64,000 nucleotides of DNA from Cellulophaga sp. HaHa_2_95 (GCF_019278565.1 NZ_CP058988.1:2294001-2358000); one strand, 5' to 3'; numbered from the stretch's first letter, positions 1 to 8,629 are shown. Notes: generated from the sequence alone by a model not told the origin. Translations and numbers: made by a program.

Positions 1-1278
1 GCTTTTAAACGAACAGATTTAGAAGGAGAACCTATTATTGAGGCAGATGCAGCTTATGTTGTAAATACTCAGAGAGGGACCAATTTAGAAAAAAGGGGTG
101 TTAAAATTCAAACTTCAGAACATGTTCTTGCAGCATTAGTAGGCTTAGAGATTGATAACGTTTTGATAGAGCTAAATGCTCCAGAACCACCGATAATGGA
201 TGGTTCTTCTAAGTTTTTCGTAGAAGCTCTTGAAGAAGCAGGTATTGTTGAGCAAGAATCTGAAAGAGAAATTTACGTAGTTAAAGAAGTGATATCGTAC
301 AAAGATGAAGCAACCGGCAGTGAAATTACGGTAATACCTTCAGACGATTATCAGATTACTACTATGGTAGATTTTGGTACTAAAGTATTAGGAACACAGA
401 ATGCTACTTTAGATAAGTTGTCAGATTTCAAGGCAGAAATTTCAGAGGCTAGAACGTTTAGTTTTCTACACGAATTGGAAATGCTTTTAGAGCACGGATT
501 AATTAAAGGTGGAGATTTAAACAATGCTATAGTTTACGTAGATAAAGAGATTTCTGAAGAAACGATGAAAAAGCTTGAAAAAGCTTTTAACAAAAAGAAG
601 CTGTCTATTAAACCAAACGGAATTTTAGATAACTTAACATTGCATCATCCTAATGAAGCAGCGCGCCATAAATTGTTAGATGTTATAGGTGATGTAGCTT
701 TGGCGGGTACGCGTATCCGTGGTAAAATTATAGCCAACAAGCCAGGTCATTTTGTAAATACACAATTTGCAAAAAAACTGTCGAAAATTATAAAATTAGA
801 AAAGCGCAATAAAGTTCCTCAATATGATTTGAATCAGCCGCCATTGATGGATATTCATCAAATTATGGAAGTACTTCCTCATAGGCCTCCGTTCTTATTG
901 ATTGATAGAATTTTAGAGCTTTCTGATACGCATGTTGTGGGAATGAAAAACGTTACAATGAACGAAAATTTCTTTGTAGGTCATTTTCCAGGTGCACCAG
1001 TAATGCCAGGAGTTTTGCAAGTAGAAGCTATGGCGCAGACTGGAGGTATTTTAGTATTAAGTACTGTTCCGGATCCAGAAAATTACTTGACATTTTTCAT
1101 GAAAATGGATAATGTGAAATTTAAACAAAAAGTACTTCCAGGGGATACATTGACTTTTCACTGTAGCCTTATTACGCCAATAAGAAGAGGTATTTGTCAC
1201 ATGCAAGCGTATGCTTATGCAAATAATAAGCTGGTGTGTGAAGCAGAATTAATGGCGCAAATAGCTAAAAAGAAATAG
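1..1278 (+). CDS. lpxC-fabZ: Bifunctional UDP-3-O-acyl-GlcNAc deacetylase / 3-hydroxyacyl-ACP dehydratase (5' truncated)
   Basis: The reading frame is open from base 1, so the gene begins upstream of the window. The first part is LpxC, the zinc deacetylase that commits the cell to lipid A synthesis. It shows HVLAAL (bases 121-138), a GLIKGGDLNNA segment and the zinc/catalytic region HPNEAARHKLLDVIGD. The last ~145 residues are FabZ, the hotdog dehydratase of fatty acid elongation, with PHRPPFLLIDRI and HFPGAPVMPGV followed by VEAMAQ. The LpxC-FabZ fusion is typical of Bacteroidota. The stop lies 1 nt before lpxA, so the two are surely co-transcribed. A TTG at 163 is only an internal codon; the frame upstream of it carries conserved LpxC sequence. 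Confidence 0.95.
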   Translation, partial: AFKRTDLEGEPIIEADAAYVVNTQRGTNLEKRGVKIQTSEHVLAALVGLEIDNVLIELNAPEPPIMDGSSKFFVEALEEAGIVEQESEREIYVVKEVISYKDEATGSEITVIPSDDYQITTMVDFGTKVLGTQNATLDKLSDFKAEISEARTFSFLHELEMLLEHGLIKGGDLNNAIVYVDKEISEETMKKLEKAFNKKKLSIKPNGILDNLTLHHPNEAARHKLLDVIGDVALAGTRIRGKIIANKPGHFVNTQFAKKLSKIIKLEKRNKVPQYDLNQPPLMDIHQIMEVLPHRPPFLLIDRILELSDTHVVGMKNVTMNENFFVGHFPGAPVMPGVLQVEAMAQTGGILVLSTVPDPENYLTFFMKMDNVKFKQKVLPGDTLTFHCSLITPIRRGICHMQAYAYANNKLVCEAELMAQIAKKK

Positions 1279-1279
1279 A

Positions 1280-2065
1280 ATGAATCAACCACTGGCATAT
1301 ATTCATCCAGGAGCTAAAATCGCTAAGAACGTAGTAGTAGAACCTTTTACCACCATTCATAATAATGTTATTATTGGCGATGGTACGTGGATTGGTTCTA
1401 ACGTAACGATAATGGAAGGCGCACGAATAGGCAAAAATTGTAATATTTTTCCTGGTGCAGTAATTTCAGCACCTCCTCAAGATTTAAAATATCAAGGAGA
1501 AGAAACTACGGTTATAATTGGTGACAATACCACAATTAGAGAATGTGCAACCATTCATAAAGGAACTTCAGACCGCATGAAAACGGTAATTGGAAAAAAT
1601 TGTTTAATCATGGCCTATTGCCATGTTGCCCATGACTGTTTAGTGGGGGATAATTGTATTTTTTCTAATAATTCTACTTTAGCAGGGCATGTTACTATAG
1701 GAGATAATGTGATTCTTGCAGGACTAGTTGCAGTGCATCAATTCGTGTCTATAGGACAGCATGCTTTTGTAACTGGTGGATCTTTAGTTCGTAAAGATGT
1801 TCCTCCGTATGTAAAAGCCGCGCGTGAGCCACTTTCTTATGTAGGGATCAATTCGGTAGGGCTAAGAAGAAGAGGCTTTACGTCAGAAAAAATTAGAGAA
1901 GTACAGAATATTTATAGAATTTTATATCAAAAAAACTATAACAATTCTCAAGCTGTCCAAATTATTGAGGCAGAAATGGAAGCTACTCCTGAGCGTGATG
2001 AAATTCTCCAATTTATCAGAGATTCTCAGCGCGGAATAATGAAAGGTTATTTTAGTAATAATTAA
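1280..2065 (+). CDS. lpxA: Acyl-ACP--UDP-N-acetylglucosamine O-acyltransferase
   Basis: LpxA catalyses the first step of lipid A synthesis, moving a 3-hydroxyacyl chain from ACP to UDP-GlcNAc in the cytoplasm. The 261-aa product is the usual family length. It is built of hexapeptide repeats (residues ~8-185) forming a left-handed beta-helix, followed by an alpha-helical C-terminus. The catalytic HVAHD motif is present with H118 aligned to the family base (H125 in E. coli). The ATG is 1 nt after the lpxC-fabZ stop, so the start is well supported and translation is probably coupled. Confidence 0.96.
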   Translation: MNQPLAYIHPGAKIAKNVVVEPFTTIHNNVIIGDGTWIGSNVTIMEGARIGKNCNIFPGAVISAPPQDLKYQGEETTVIIGDNTTIRECATIHKGTSDRMKTVIGKNCLIMAYCHVAHDCLVGDNCIFSNNSTLAGHVTIGDNVILAGLVAVHQFVSIGQHAFVTGGSLVRKDVPPYVKAAREPLSYVGINSVGLRRRGFTSEKIREVQNIYRILYQKNYNNSQAVQIIEAEMEATPERDEILQFIRDSQRGIMKGYFSNN

Positions 2066-2098
2066 CCTAACTTTCAATTTATAAAATAACTTTAAAGC

Positions 2099-2140
2099 TT
2101 ACTGATGATTTTTAGTTGATTAATTAGAAATCATCAGTAA
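2099..2140 (+). repeat. Perfect 13-bp inverted repeat (stem-loop) between lpxA and efp
   Basis: TTACTGATGATTT (2099-2111) is followed after a 16-nt loop by its exact reverse complement AAATCATCAGTAA (2128-2140). No T-tract follows (next bases are caaatag), so it is not a classical terminator. It would form a stable hairpin 18 nt upstream of the efp start codon. It could be an RNA processing or translational control element, or a protein-binding palindrome. Confidence 0.7.
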
Positions 2141-2157
2141 CAAATAGCATTATAATT

Positions 2158-2724
2158 ATGGCGTCAACATCAGATATTAGAAAAGGACTTTGCATTCGTT
2201 ACAACAACGATATTTTCAAAATTATTGAATTTTTACATGTAAAACCAGGGAAGGGGCCTGCTTTTGTACGTACAAAATTGAAAAGTGTGACCACGGGTAA
2301 GGTTTTAGATAATACCTTTTCTGGAGGTAGTAAGATAGAAGATGTTCGTGTGGAAACACGCTCTTATCAATATTTATATCCTGAAGGGCAGACGTATCAT
2401 TTTATGAATACGCAGGATTATAATCAAATAACCTTAGAAGAAAGTGCATTAGATGCGCCGGGTCTTTTAAAAGAAGGGGAAATAGTTACTATTCTTTTTA
2501 ATACAGAAGATAGCATGCCTTTGTCTGTAGATATGCCTGCTAGTGTTGTTTTAGAGGTTACGTATACGGAACCAGGTGTAAAAGGAAACACGGCAACCAA
2601 CGCTACAAAACCTGCAAAAGTAGAGACAGGAGCAGAGGTTAATGTTCCTTTATTTATAAATGAAGGTGATAAAATTAAAGTAGATACTGCTTCGGGTTCT
2701 TATATGGAACGCGTAAAAGAATAA
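2158..2724 (+). CDS. efp: Elongation factor P
   Basis: EF-P binds ribosomes stalled on polyproline stretches and promotes peptide bond formation. The 188-aa protein has the three beta-barrel domains of the family (KOW-like N-domain, central OB domain, C-terminal OB domain). The tip loop reads VKPGKGPAFVR, with a lysine at residue 32 in the position modified in other bacteria. The gene sits inside an lpx gene run, 92 nt after lpxA, and a strong hairpin precedes it. Confidence 0.96.
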   Translation: MASTSDIRKGLCIRYNNDIFKIIEFLHVKPGKGPAFVRTKLKSVTTGKVLDNTFSGGSKIEDVRVETRSYQYLYPEGQTYHFMNTQDYNQITLEESALDAPGLLKEGEIVTILFNTEDSMPLSVDMPASVVLEVTYTEPGVKGNTATNATKPAKVETGAEVNVPLFINEGDKIKVDTASGSYMERVKE

Positions 2725-2748
2725 TTTTTAGAAATCAAGCATAGTTAA

Positions 2749-3672
2749 ATGAAGTTTCCTATTTCTCATAGTTTGCAACAAATTGCGAGTATTATTCAGT
2801 CTGAATTTGTTGGCGATGCTGATTTTCAGGTTTTAGGAATGAACGAAATTCATGTGGTAGAACCAGGTGATATTGTTTTTGTAGATCATCCTAAATATTA
2901 TGATAAGGCTTTAAACTCTAAGGCGACTACTATTTTAATCAATAAAAAAGTGGATTGCCCAGAAGGAAAAGCATTGTTAATTTCTGATGATCCTTTTCGT
3001 GATTTTAATAAGCTAACCGCTTTCTTTAAGCCATTTGAGAAATCATCTAAGAATATTTCGCCATCAGCAAAAATAGGTAAGGATACAGTTGTTCAGCCTA
3101 ATGCCTTTGTGGGTAATAATGTGGTAATCGGAGCTAATTGTACCATTCATTCTAATGTATCTATTTATGACAATTGTGTAATTGGTAATAATGTTACGAT
3201 CCATGCCGGAACTGTTTTAGGTTCAGATGCATTTTATTATAAAAATAGGCCAGAAGGTTTTGATAAGTTGTTATCAGGTGGCCGAGTGGTGATTGAGGAT
3301 AATGTTGATATTGGTGCGCTTTGTACGCTAGATAGAGGTGTTACTGGAGATACAACGGTTAAAAAAGGTACTAAGATAGATAACCAGGTGCATGTTGGTC
3401 ATGATACTATTATAGGAGAGAAATGCCTAATAGCTTCGCAGACGGGAATTGCAGGCTGCGTGATTATAGAAGACGAAGTAACCTTATGGGGGCAAGTTGG
3501 AGTGATTAGTGCAATCACTATTGGAAAAAAAGCAGTAGTTTTAGCACAATCAGGAATTTCTAAATCTCTTGAAGGAAACGCCACATACTTTGGTAGTCCG
3601 GCGGAAGAAGCTCGTGAAAAAATGAAGCAAATGGCTTGGATTAAGCAAATTCCGCAAATAATAAAAAAATAG
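2749..3672 (+). CDS. LpxD-like UDP-3-O-(3-hydroxyacyl)glucosamine N-acyltransferase
   Basis: This 307-aa protein has an N-terminal uridine-binding-like domain (~1-100) and then hexapeptide repeats (~100-270). The catalytic-type motif HVGHD is present with H218 as probable base. LpxD adds the second 3-hydroxyacyl chain in lipid A synthesis. It is somewhat shorter than classical LpxD. Bacteroidota commonly carry an additional LpxD paralogue near lpxA, so the canonical lpxD may lie upstream of the window; hence no gene symbol. It begins 24 nt after efp and lies ahead of a separate promoter for sucD. Confidence 0.8.
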   Translation: MKFPISHSLQQIASIIQSEFVGDADFQVLGMNEIHVVEPGDIVFVDHPKYYDKALNSKATTILINKKVDCPEGKALLISDDPFRDFNKLTAFFKPFEKSSKNISPSAKIGKDTVVQPNAFVGNNVVIGANCTIHSNVSIYDNCVIGNNVTIHAGTVLGSDAFYYKNRPEGFDKLLSGGRVVIEDNVDIGALCTLDRGVTGDTTVKKGTKIDNQVHVGHDTIIGEKCLIASQTGIAGCVIIEDEVTLWGQVGVISAITIGKKAVVLAQSGISKSLEGNATYFGSPAEEAREKMKQMAWIKQIPQIIKK

Positions 3673-3720
3673 AAGCAGAAATAAGCTAGCGAAATACTTT
3701 ATAAATTGTTTTCAATGGCA

Positions 3721-3728
3721 TATTTTTG
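3721..3728 (+). promoter_or_regulatory. Candidate -7 element (TATTTTTG) for sucD
   Basis: TATTTTTG matches the Bacteroidota TAnnTTTG -7 consensus and lies 28 nt upstream of the sucD ATG. A TTG at 3706-3708 is closer than the usual -33 spacing, so the -33 element is unconvincing. Confidence 0.4.
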
Positions 3729-3756
3729 CAATGCAATAAATTAATATAGATATAAA

Positions 3757-4629
3757 ATGAGTGTTTTAGTCAATAAAGATTCCAAAATAATTGTACAAGG
3801 TTTTACTGGAAGTGAAGGTACCTTTCACGCAGGACAAATGATTGATTACGGTACGAACATCGTTGGTGGTGTTACTCCGGGTAAAGGTGGGCAAGAACAT
3901 TTAGGGAAGCCAGTTTTTAATACTGTTCATGAAGCTGTTGAAAAAGTTGGAGCAGACACGACTATTATATTTGTTCCGCCAGCATTTGCTGCAGATGCAA
4001 TTATGGAAGCTGCGAATGCAGGTATTAAAGTTATTATTACCATTACAGAAGGTATTCCTGTTGCAGATATGGTAAAAGCGTCTAACTATATTAAAAATAT
4101 GGACTGTCGTTTAATCGGCCCTAACTGTCCAGGAGTTATTACTCCAGGTGAGGCTAAGGTTGGTATCATGCCAGGTTTTGTATTTAAAAAAGGCAATGTA
4201 GGTATTGTTTCTAAATCAGGAACATTAACATATGAAGCTGCTGATCAAGTAGTACGTCAAGGTTTAGGTATTACAACTGCTATTGGTATTGGTGGTGATC
4301 CAATTATTGGAACAACAACTAAAGAAGCTGTTGAAATGTTAATCAACGATCCTGAAACAGAATGTGTAGTAATGATTGGTGAAATTGGAGGTCAATTAGA
4401 GCCAGATGCTGCTAAGTGGTATAAAGCTAGTGGAAGTAAAAAACCAGTTGTAGGTTTTATTGCTGGTGAAACTGCTCCTGCAGGTAGAACAATGGGTCAT
4501 GCTGGTGCAATCGTTGGTGGTAGTGATGATACCGCTCAAGCTAAAAAGCGTATCATGCGTGAGTGTGGTATTCACGTGGTAGATTCTCCTGCGGAGATTG
4601 GATTGAAAGTAAAAGAAGTATTGGGATAA
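3757..4629 (+). CDS. sucD: Succinyl-CoA ligase (ADP-forming) subunit alpha
   Basis: This is the TCA-cycle enzyme subunit that carries the phosphohistidine. The 290-aa length is typical. The N-terminal CoA-binding Rossmann domain has [12 protein letters not shown] near residue 14. The C-terminal domain contains GHAGAIVGG with H248 as the phosphorylated histidine. The beta subunit gene is not in this window. A strong hairpin terminator follows at 4668-4712, so the gene ends a transcription unit. Confidence 0.97.
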   Translation: MSVLVNKDSKIIVQGFTGSEGTFHAGQMIDYGTNIVGGVTPGKGGQEHLGKPVFNTVHEAVEKVGADTTIIFVPPAFAADAIMEAANAGIKVIITITEGIPVADMVKASNYIKNMDCRLIGPNCPGVITPGEAKVGIMPGFVFKKGNVGIVSKSGTLTYEAADQVVRQGLGITTAIGIGGDPIIGTTTKEAVEMLINDPETECVVMIGEIGGQLEPDAAKWYKASGSKKPVVGFIAGETAPAGRTMGHAGAIVGGSDDTAQAKKRIMRECGIHVVDSPAEIGLKVKEVLG

Positions 4630-4667
4630 TTGTTTTACAATTAAATCAAGAACTATATAAAGATTTA

Positions 4668-4712
4668 AAAATCCCGTTTATGCTGAAATATTTTCAGTTT
4701 AAACGGGATTTT
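4668..4712 (+). terminator. Intrinsic terminator after sucD
   Basis: AAAATCCCGTTTA (4668-4680) pairs exactly with TAAACGGGATTTT (4700-4712). An inner CTGAAA/TTTCAG stem (4683-4688 and 4692-4697) extends the hairpin. The T-tract is short. Confidence 0.8.
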
Positions 4713-4772
4713 AGCTATCTATATATCAAACAAAAGTTATATTTGAATATCAACCGAACAAATTGAACAAAA

Positions 4773-5522
4773 ATGAAGTTATTAGAAGGTAAAAACGTAA
4801 TTATTACAGGTGCAAGTAGGGGTATAGGTACTGGTATTGCGCAGGTTTTTGCAGACCATGGAGCAAATGTGGCTTTTACATATAGCTCTAGTGAGGCACC
4901 AGCGCTAGCATTGGAAAAAGAATTGACGGCTAAGGGAGTTAAAGCAAAAGCATATAAAAGTAATGCAGCAAGCTTTAGTGATTCAGAAGCTCTAGTAGCT
5001 CAGGTTTTAGAAGATTTTGATGGTACTATTGATGTGTTGATTAACAATGCAGGAATTACAAAAGATAACCTTCTAATGCGTATGTCTGAGGATGATTTTG
5101 ATAAAGTAATTGAAATTAACCTAAAATCGGTATTTAACATGACAAAAGCGGTACAACGTACTATGTTAAAGCAGCGTAAAGGATCTATAATTAATATGAG
5201 TAGTGTGGTTGGTGTTAAAGGTAATGCGGGTCAGACAAATTACGCAGCTTCAAAAGCCGGAATGATTGGTTTTACTAAATCTATTGCTTTAGAATTAGGT
5301 TCTAGGAATATTCGCTGTAATGCAATTGCTCCAGGGTTTATCGAGACAGAGATGACAGATAAACTTGATGAAAAAGTGGTTCAAGGTTGGAGAGACGGTA
5401 TTCCTTTGAAAAGAGGTGGTAGTCCAGAAGATATTGCCAATGCTTGTTTGTTTTTTGCTTCTGATTTGTCAGGGTATGTAACGGGGCAGGTGTTAAATGT
5501 TGATGGTGGAATGCTAACTTAG
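4773..5522 (+). CDS. fabG: 3-oxoacyl-[ACP] reductase
   Basis: NADPH-dependent beta-ketoacyl-ACP reductase of fatty acid elongation, a 249-aa short-chain dehydrogenase. The cofactor loop TGASRGIG lies at ~12-19 and NNAG at ~91-94. The catalytic Ser is in NMSSVVG (~144) and the YAASK motif has Tyr157. It starts after the sucD terminator and is followed 14 nt later by a VWA membrane protein. The short-chain dehydrogenase family is broad, but length and motif pattern fit FabG best. Confidence 0.88.
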   Translation: MKLLEGKNVIITGASRGIGTGIAQVFADHGANVAFTYSSSEAPALALEKELTAKGVKAKAYKSNAASFSDSEALVAQVLEDFDGTIDVLINNAGITKDNLLMRMSEDDFDKVIEINLKSVFNMTKAVQRTMLKQRKGSIINMSSVVGVKGNAGQTNYAASKAGMIGFTKSIALELGSRNIRCNAIAPGFIETEMTDKLDEKVVQGWRDGIPLKRGGSPEDIANACLFFASDLSGYVTGQVLNVDGGMLT

Positions 5523-5536
5523 AAGTAGCGAAAATT

Positions 5537-7549
5537 ATGCAAATTCAGACTATTCTATTAATAATTTTAGCAGCATTTGTTGCTGTAGGAGTAGTCATTT
5601 TTCAATATTATTACAAAGTTAAAAAGAGAGGGAAACATACTGTTTTGCTCTCTTTTTTGCGTTTTACGGCGCTATTTTCTCTTTTTATAGTGCTTATAAA
5701 TCCAAAATTTAAAAAAGTAGACTATACTGTAGCGAAAGCTAATTTAGTAGTGGTTGCAGATAATTCTAGTTCTATGGCAAATAGTTCTGAGCAGTTAAAT
5801 GATTTTTTAGATAAAATAAAAAACAATAAAGATTTAGCAGAAAAATTTAAAATAGATTATTATCAATTCGGTAGCTCATTAGAAAACTTGGGCACCCTTG
5901 ATCTTTCTGAAAAAAAGACGGATATCGCAAAAGCCTTAAAAACGGTTGCTACGATTTACAACAATAAGAAAACTGTTGGGGTATTACTTTCAGATGGTAA
6001 TCAAACCATAGGTCAGGATTATGAATTTTATGGCAATAAGAGTAAGATTCCATTTTATTCGGTAGTTTTTGGAGACACTACGGCCTACGAAGATGTTAAA
6101 GTAAGTCAAGTGAACACTAATAAATTTGCCTTTTTAAAAAATAAGTTTCCAATAGAGTCCTATATCTCTTATGACGGGGATAAGACCGTTAACCTTCCTG
6201 TTTCTATTGCGGTAGATGGAAAAATTGTTTTTAAGGAACAAGTGAGGTTTTCTAAATTAATCAAATCAAAAAGAGTATATACGTTCGTAACTGCCGACGC
6301 TGTGGGTGTCAAAACTATAGTCGTTTCTGTAGGTGGTTTGGATACTGAGAAAAATAAGATCAATAATAGTAAATCTGTGGCTGTTGAAGTTATTGATGAG
6401 AAAACCAAAGTCACTATTGTTTCTTCTATAGTGCATCCTGATTTGGGAGCTTTAAAAATGGCGATTAAATCTAATGAGCAACGCCTGGTGACTATTGTGG
6501 AACCTAATGTTGATCAGAAAGTATTTGACGATACAGATCTTTTTATATGCTATCAACCCACTAGTAGTTTTAAAGAAGTTTATGCTTTTATTGCGAAAGA
6601 AAAACGAAATCATTTTACCATTGTTGGCACTAAAACTGATCTTAATTTTTTAAATCAATCTAACTTAGATTTTACCTTAGAAACAGGGTATCCTGTTGAA
6701 GAAGTTATCGGTAAGCTAAATACTTCTTTTTCTAAATATGATATAGCCACCACAGATTTCATTAATTACCCGCCTTTGACGAGTAATTCTGGAGCAATTA
6801 GTTTTAAAAGTTCTTATGAGCCCTTAATGCAGATGAATATAAGAGGAGTAGATCTTGCTAATCCGCTTTTTGCTATTTCGGAAAACGAAAAACAGAAGAC
6901 AGCAGTTTTATTAGGTGAAAACATTTGGAAATGGCGAATGCAAAATTATGTGAACCAAGAGAATTTTGAAGATTTTGATACTTTCATAGGAAAGCTAACA
7001 CTGTTTTTATCTAGTGACGCAAAAAGAGAGCAACTGTCAATCGATTATAAGTCGGTGTATGAAAATTTAGGCTTAGCAAAAGTAACGGCTACCTATTTTG
7101 ATGAGACGTACGTGTTTGATCCTAAGGCTAATCTTTATATTGAAATAAATGGAGGGGTGAAAGTACCTATGCTCTTGAAAAATAATTATTTTGAAGCAGA
7201 TTTAAGTGATTTAAAGGCAGGAACTTATTCTTTTAAAGTGGGTGTGGTTGGGAAGTCGGTTTCTAAATCCGGTAAATTTACTGTGTTAGATTTTGATGTA
7301 GAGCAGCAGTTTTTTTCGTCGAATCATACAAAAATGACGAACTTTTCTGAGGCAACAACAGCTTCACTTTTCTATCCAGAACAAATACAGGAATTTATAA
7401 CGCAGTTAGATTCGGATAAACGCTTTATACCTACTCAAAAGAGCGTTGAAAATGTTGTATCTTTGATAGACTTTAAATTCCTTCTAGGGCTTATTGTTAT
7501 AGCACTTTCATTAGAATGGATCATCAGAAAATATAACGGATTAATTTAA
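5537..7549 (+). CDS. Membrane-anchored VWA-domain protein
   Basis: The 670-aa protein has two N-terminal membrane helices (~4-26 and ~37-60) and one at the C-terminus (~648-668), with a large central region between. A von Willebrand A-like fold begins near residue 70. VVADNSSSM carries a MIDAS-type DxSxS motif from D75, and VGVLLSDGNQT follows later. The layout resembles BatA/BatB-like or YfbK-like proteins of Bacteroidota. The gene is 14 nt after fabG and 13 nt before a prohibitin-like gene, so the two membrane proteins probably work together. Substrate and role are unknown. Confidence 0.7.
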   Translation: MQIQTILLIILAAFVAVGVVIFQYYYKVKKRGKHTVLLSFLRFTALFSLFIVLINPKFKKVDYTVAKANLVVVADNSSSMANSSEQLNDFLDKIKNNKDLAEKFKIDYYQFGSSLENLGTLDLSEKKTDIAKALKTVATIYNNKKTVGVLLSDGNQTIGQDYEFYGNKSKIPFYSVVFGDTTAYEDVKVSQVNTNKFAFLKNKFPIESYISYDGDKTVNLPVSIAVDGKIVFKEQVRFSKLIKSKRVYTFVTADAVGVKTIVVSVGGLDTEKNKINNSKSVAVEVIDEKTKVTIVSSIVHPDLGALKMAIKSNEQRLVTIVEPNVDQKVFDDTDLFICYQPTSSFKEVYAFIAKEKRNHFTIVGTKTDLNFLNQSNLDFTLETGYPVEEVIGKLNTSFSKYDIATTDFINYPPLTSNSGAISFKSSYEPLMQMNIRGVDLANPLFAISENEKQKTAVLLGENIWKWRMQNYVNQENFEDFDTFIGKLTLFLSSDAKREQLSIDYKSVYENLGLAKVTATYFDETYVFDPKANLYIEINGGVKVPMLLKNNYFEADLSDLKAGTYSFKVGVVGKSVSKSGKFTVLDFDVEQQFFSSNHTKMTNFSEATTASLFYPEQIQEFITQLDSDKRFIPTQKSVENVVSLIDFKFLLGLIVIALSLEWIIRKYNGLI

Positions 7550-7562
7550 ATTAAATTCAAGT

Positions 7563-8378
7563 ATGGATAAATTGCCAAAAATTGCATTACCTGCAGTCTT
7601 CGCATTAGTAGTTTTAATAATATTAATTTCAAAATCTACCGTCACGGTTGACTCTGGTCAGGCGGGTGTGTTGTACAAACAATTTCAAGGTGGTGTGGTT
7701 ACAGATGAGCCACCATTAGGGGAGGGCTTTCATTTTGTAGCGCCATGGAATAAAGTGTTTATCTACGAGGTAAGGCAACAAGAAGTGTTAGAGAAAATGA
7801 ATGTTTTATCTAGTAATGGTTTGGATATTAAATTAGAAGCTTCGGCTTGGTTTGAGCCTGTTCGTAGTGAATTAGGGAAGTTGCACCAGGAAAAGGGAGA
7901 AGATTATATTCAAAGAGTTTTATTGCCTACTATACGTTCTGCTGCGCGTTCTGTGGTAGGTCGTTACACACCAGAACAATTATATTCTAGTAAGCGTGAT
8001 GCTATACAACAAGAGATTTTTGATGAGACAAAAAAAATTGTAGAGGGGGAGTATATTCAACTTAATGAAATTTTAGTGCGCGATGTAACGCTGCCGCCAA
8101 CTATTAAGGAAGCTATTGAACGTAAATTACGCCAGGAGCAAGAGTCTTTAGAATATGAGTTCCGTTTAGTTACCGCTAAGAAGGAAGCTGAAAAAGTAAC
8201 TATAGAAGCACAAGGTAAGGCAGATGCCAACCGCATATTAAGTGCATCTTTAAATGATCAAATTTTAAAAGATAAAGGTATAGATGCTACATTGGAGCTT
8301 TCTAAATCACCAAATACTAAAGTTGTTGTAGTAGGTGGGGGAGAATCTGGATTACCTTTAATTTTAGGGAACAATTAA
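7563..8378 (+). CDS. Prohibitin-family SPFH/Band 7 membrane protein
   Basis: The 271-aa protein has a single N-terminal membrane helix (~7-24), an SPFH domain (~25-200) and a charged helical region (~185-225) rich in E, K and R. YEVRQQE, VLLPTIRSAARSVVG and EYIQLNEILVRDVTLP are typical of prohibitins. SPFH proteins form large ring or microdomain scaffolds in membranes and often regulate membrane proteases. It is co-directional with the VWA membrane protein just upstream. Confidence 0.88.
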   Translation: MDKLPKIALPAVFALVVLIILISKSTVTVDSGQAGVLYKQFQGGVVTDEPPLGEGFHFVAPWNKVFIYEVRQQEVLEKMNVLSSNGLDIKLEASAWFEPVRSELGKLHQEKGEDYIQRVLLPTIRSAARSVVGRYTPEQLYSSKRDAIQQEIFDETKKIVEGEYIQLNEILVRDVTLPPTIKEAIERKLRQEQESLEYEFRLVTAKKEAEKVTIEAQGKADANRILSASLNDQILKDKGIDATLELSKSPNTKVVVVGGGESGLPLILGNN

Positions 8379-8410
8379 TCTGTTAGTTTTTAAATAAAAA
8401 CAAGAACAGT

Positions 8411-8441
8411 TGTTAAAAAAATAGATTTTTGTTTTTTAACA
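8411..8441 (+). repeat. AT-rich inverted repeat upstream of the his leader
   Basis: TGTTAAAAAA (8411-8420) and TTTTTTAACA (8432-8441) are exact reverse complements with an 11-nt loop containing a TTTG. It may be a weak terminator for the prohibitin gene or part of the his promoter region. Confidence 0.4.
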
Positions 8442-8462
8442 CATAAAATAATTTTACTTTTA
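8429..8462 (+). promoter_or_regulatory. Candidate his operon promoter
   Basis: TTG (8429-8431) and TACTTTTA (8455-8462, one mismatch to TAnnTTTG) are separated by 23 nt. A start site a few bases downstream would lie very close to the ATG of the leader peptide, implying a very short or absent 5' UTR. This is inference from consensus only. Confidence 0.35.
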
Positions 8463-8469
8463 CATCAGA

Positions 8470-8526
8470 ATGAAAAATACAACTACACATCATCATCATT
8501 TTTATACTTGCTTTCAAGCGAGGTAG
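8470..8526 (+). CDS. hisL: His operon leader peptide (attenuator), 18 aa
   Basis: The ORF reads MKNTTTHHHHFYTCFQAR and ends at TAG 8524-8526. Four consecutive CAT histidine codons (8488-8499) lie directly upstream of a terminator hairpin and the hisG gene, the hallmark of ribosome-mediated attenuation of histidine synthesis. When His-tRNA is scarce the ribosome would stall on the CAT run. The peptide itself is not expected to have a function. It is too short for ordinary gene finders. Confidence 0.88.
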   Translation: MKNTTTHHHHFYTCFQAR

Positions 8527-8528
8527 AA

Positions 8529-8552
8529 ATGTATTGTAGTAGTGCAACATAT
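8529..8552 (+). promoter_or_regulatory. Pre-terminator hairpin in the his leader
   Basis: ATGTATTGTA (8529-8538) can pair with TGCAACATAT (8543-8552) across a GTAG loop, with one mismatch and two G-U pairs. It lies between the leader stop codon and the terminator and may stack on the terminator in the off state. Confidence 0.45.
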
Positions 8553-8555
8553 TTT

Positions 8556-8590
8556 AAACCCGTTTGAGCAATCAAACGGGTTTTATTTTT
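8556..8590 (+). terminator. His attenuator terminator
   Basis: AAACCCGTTTGA (8556-8567) and TCAAACGGGTTT (8572-8583) form a perfect 12-bp stem with a GCAA loop, followed by a T-rich tract. An alternative pairing of TTGCTTTCAAG (8508-8518) with TTTGAGCAA (8563-8571) would break it and can act as antiterminator. Confidence 0.88.
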
Positions 8591-8629
8591 AAACTTTTTT
8601 TTGATTGCCAGACACAAACTAAAAAGAAA

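Noticed and set aside
4563..4766. 67-aa ORF overlapping the end of sucD
   Set aside because: It is out of frame with sucD and passes through the sucD terminator; composition is not protein-like.
8564..8629. In-frame upstream extension of hisG from a TTG codon
   Set aside because: It runs through the attenuator terminator hairpin and gives no HisG-like sequence; the ATG at 8630 matches the family N-terminus.
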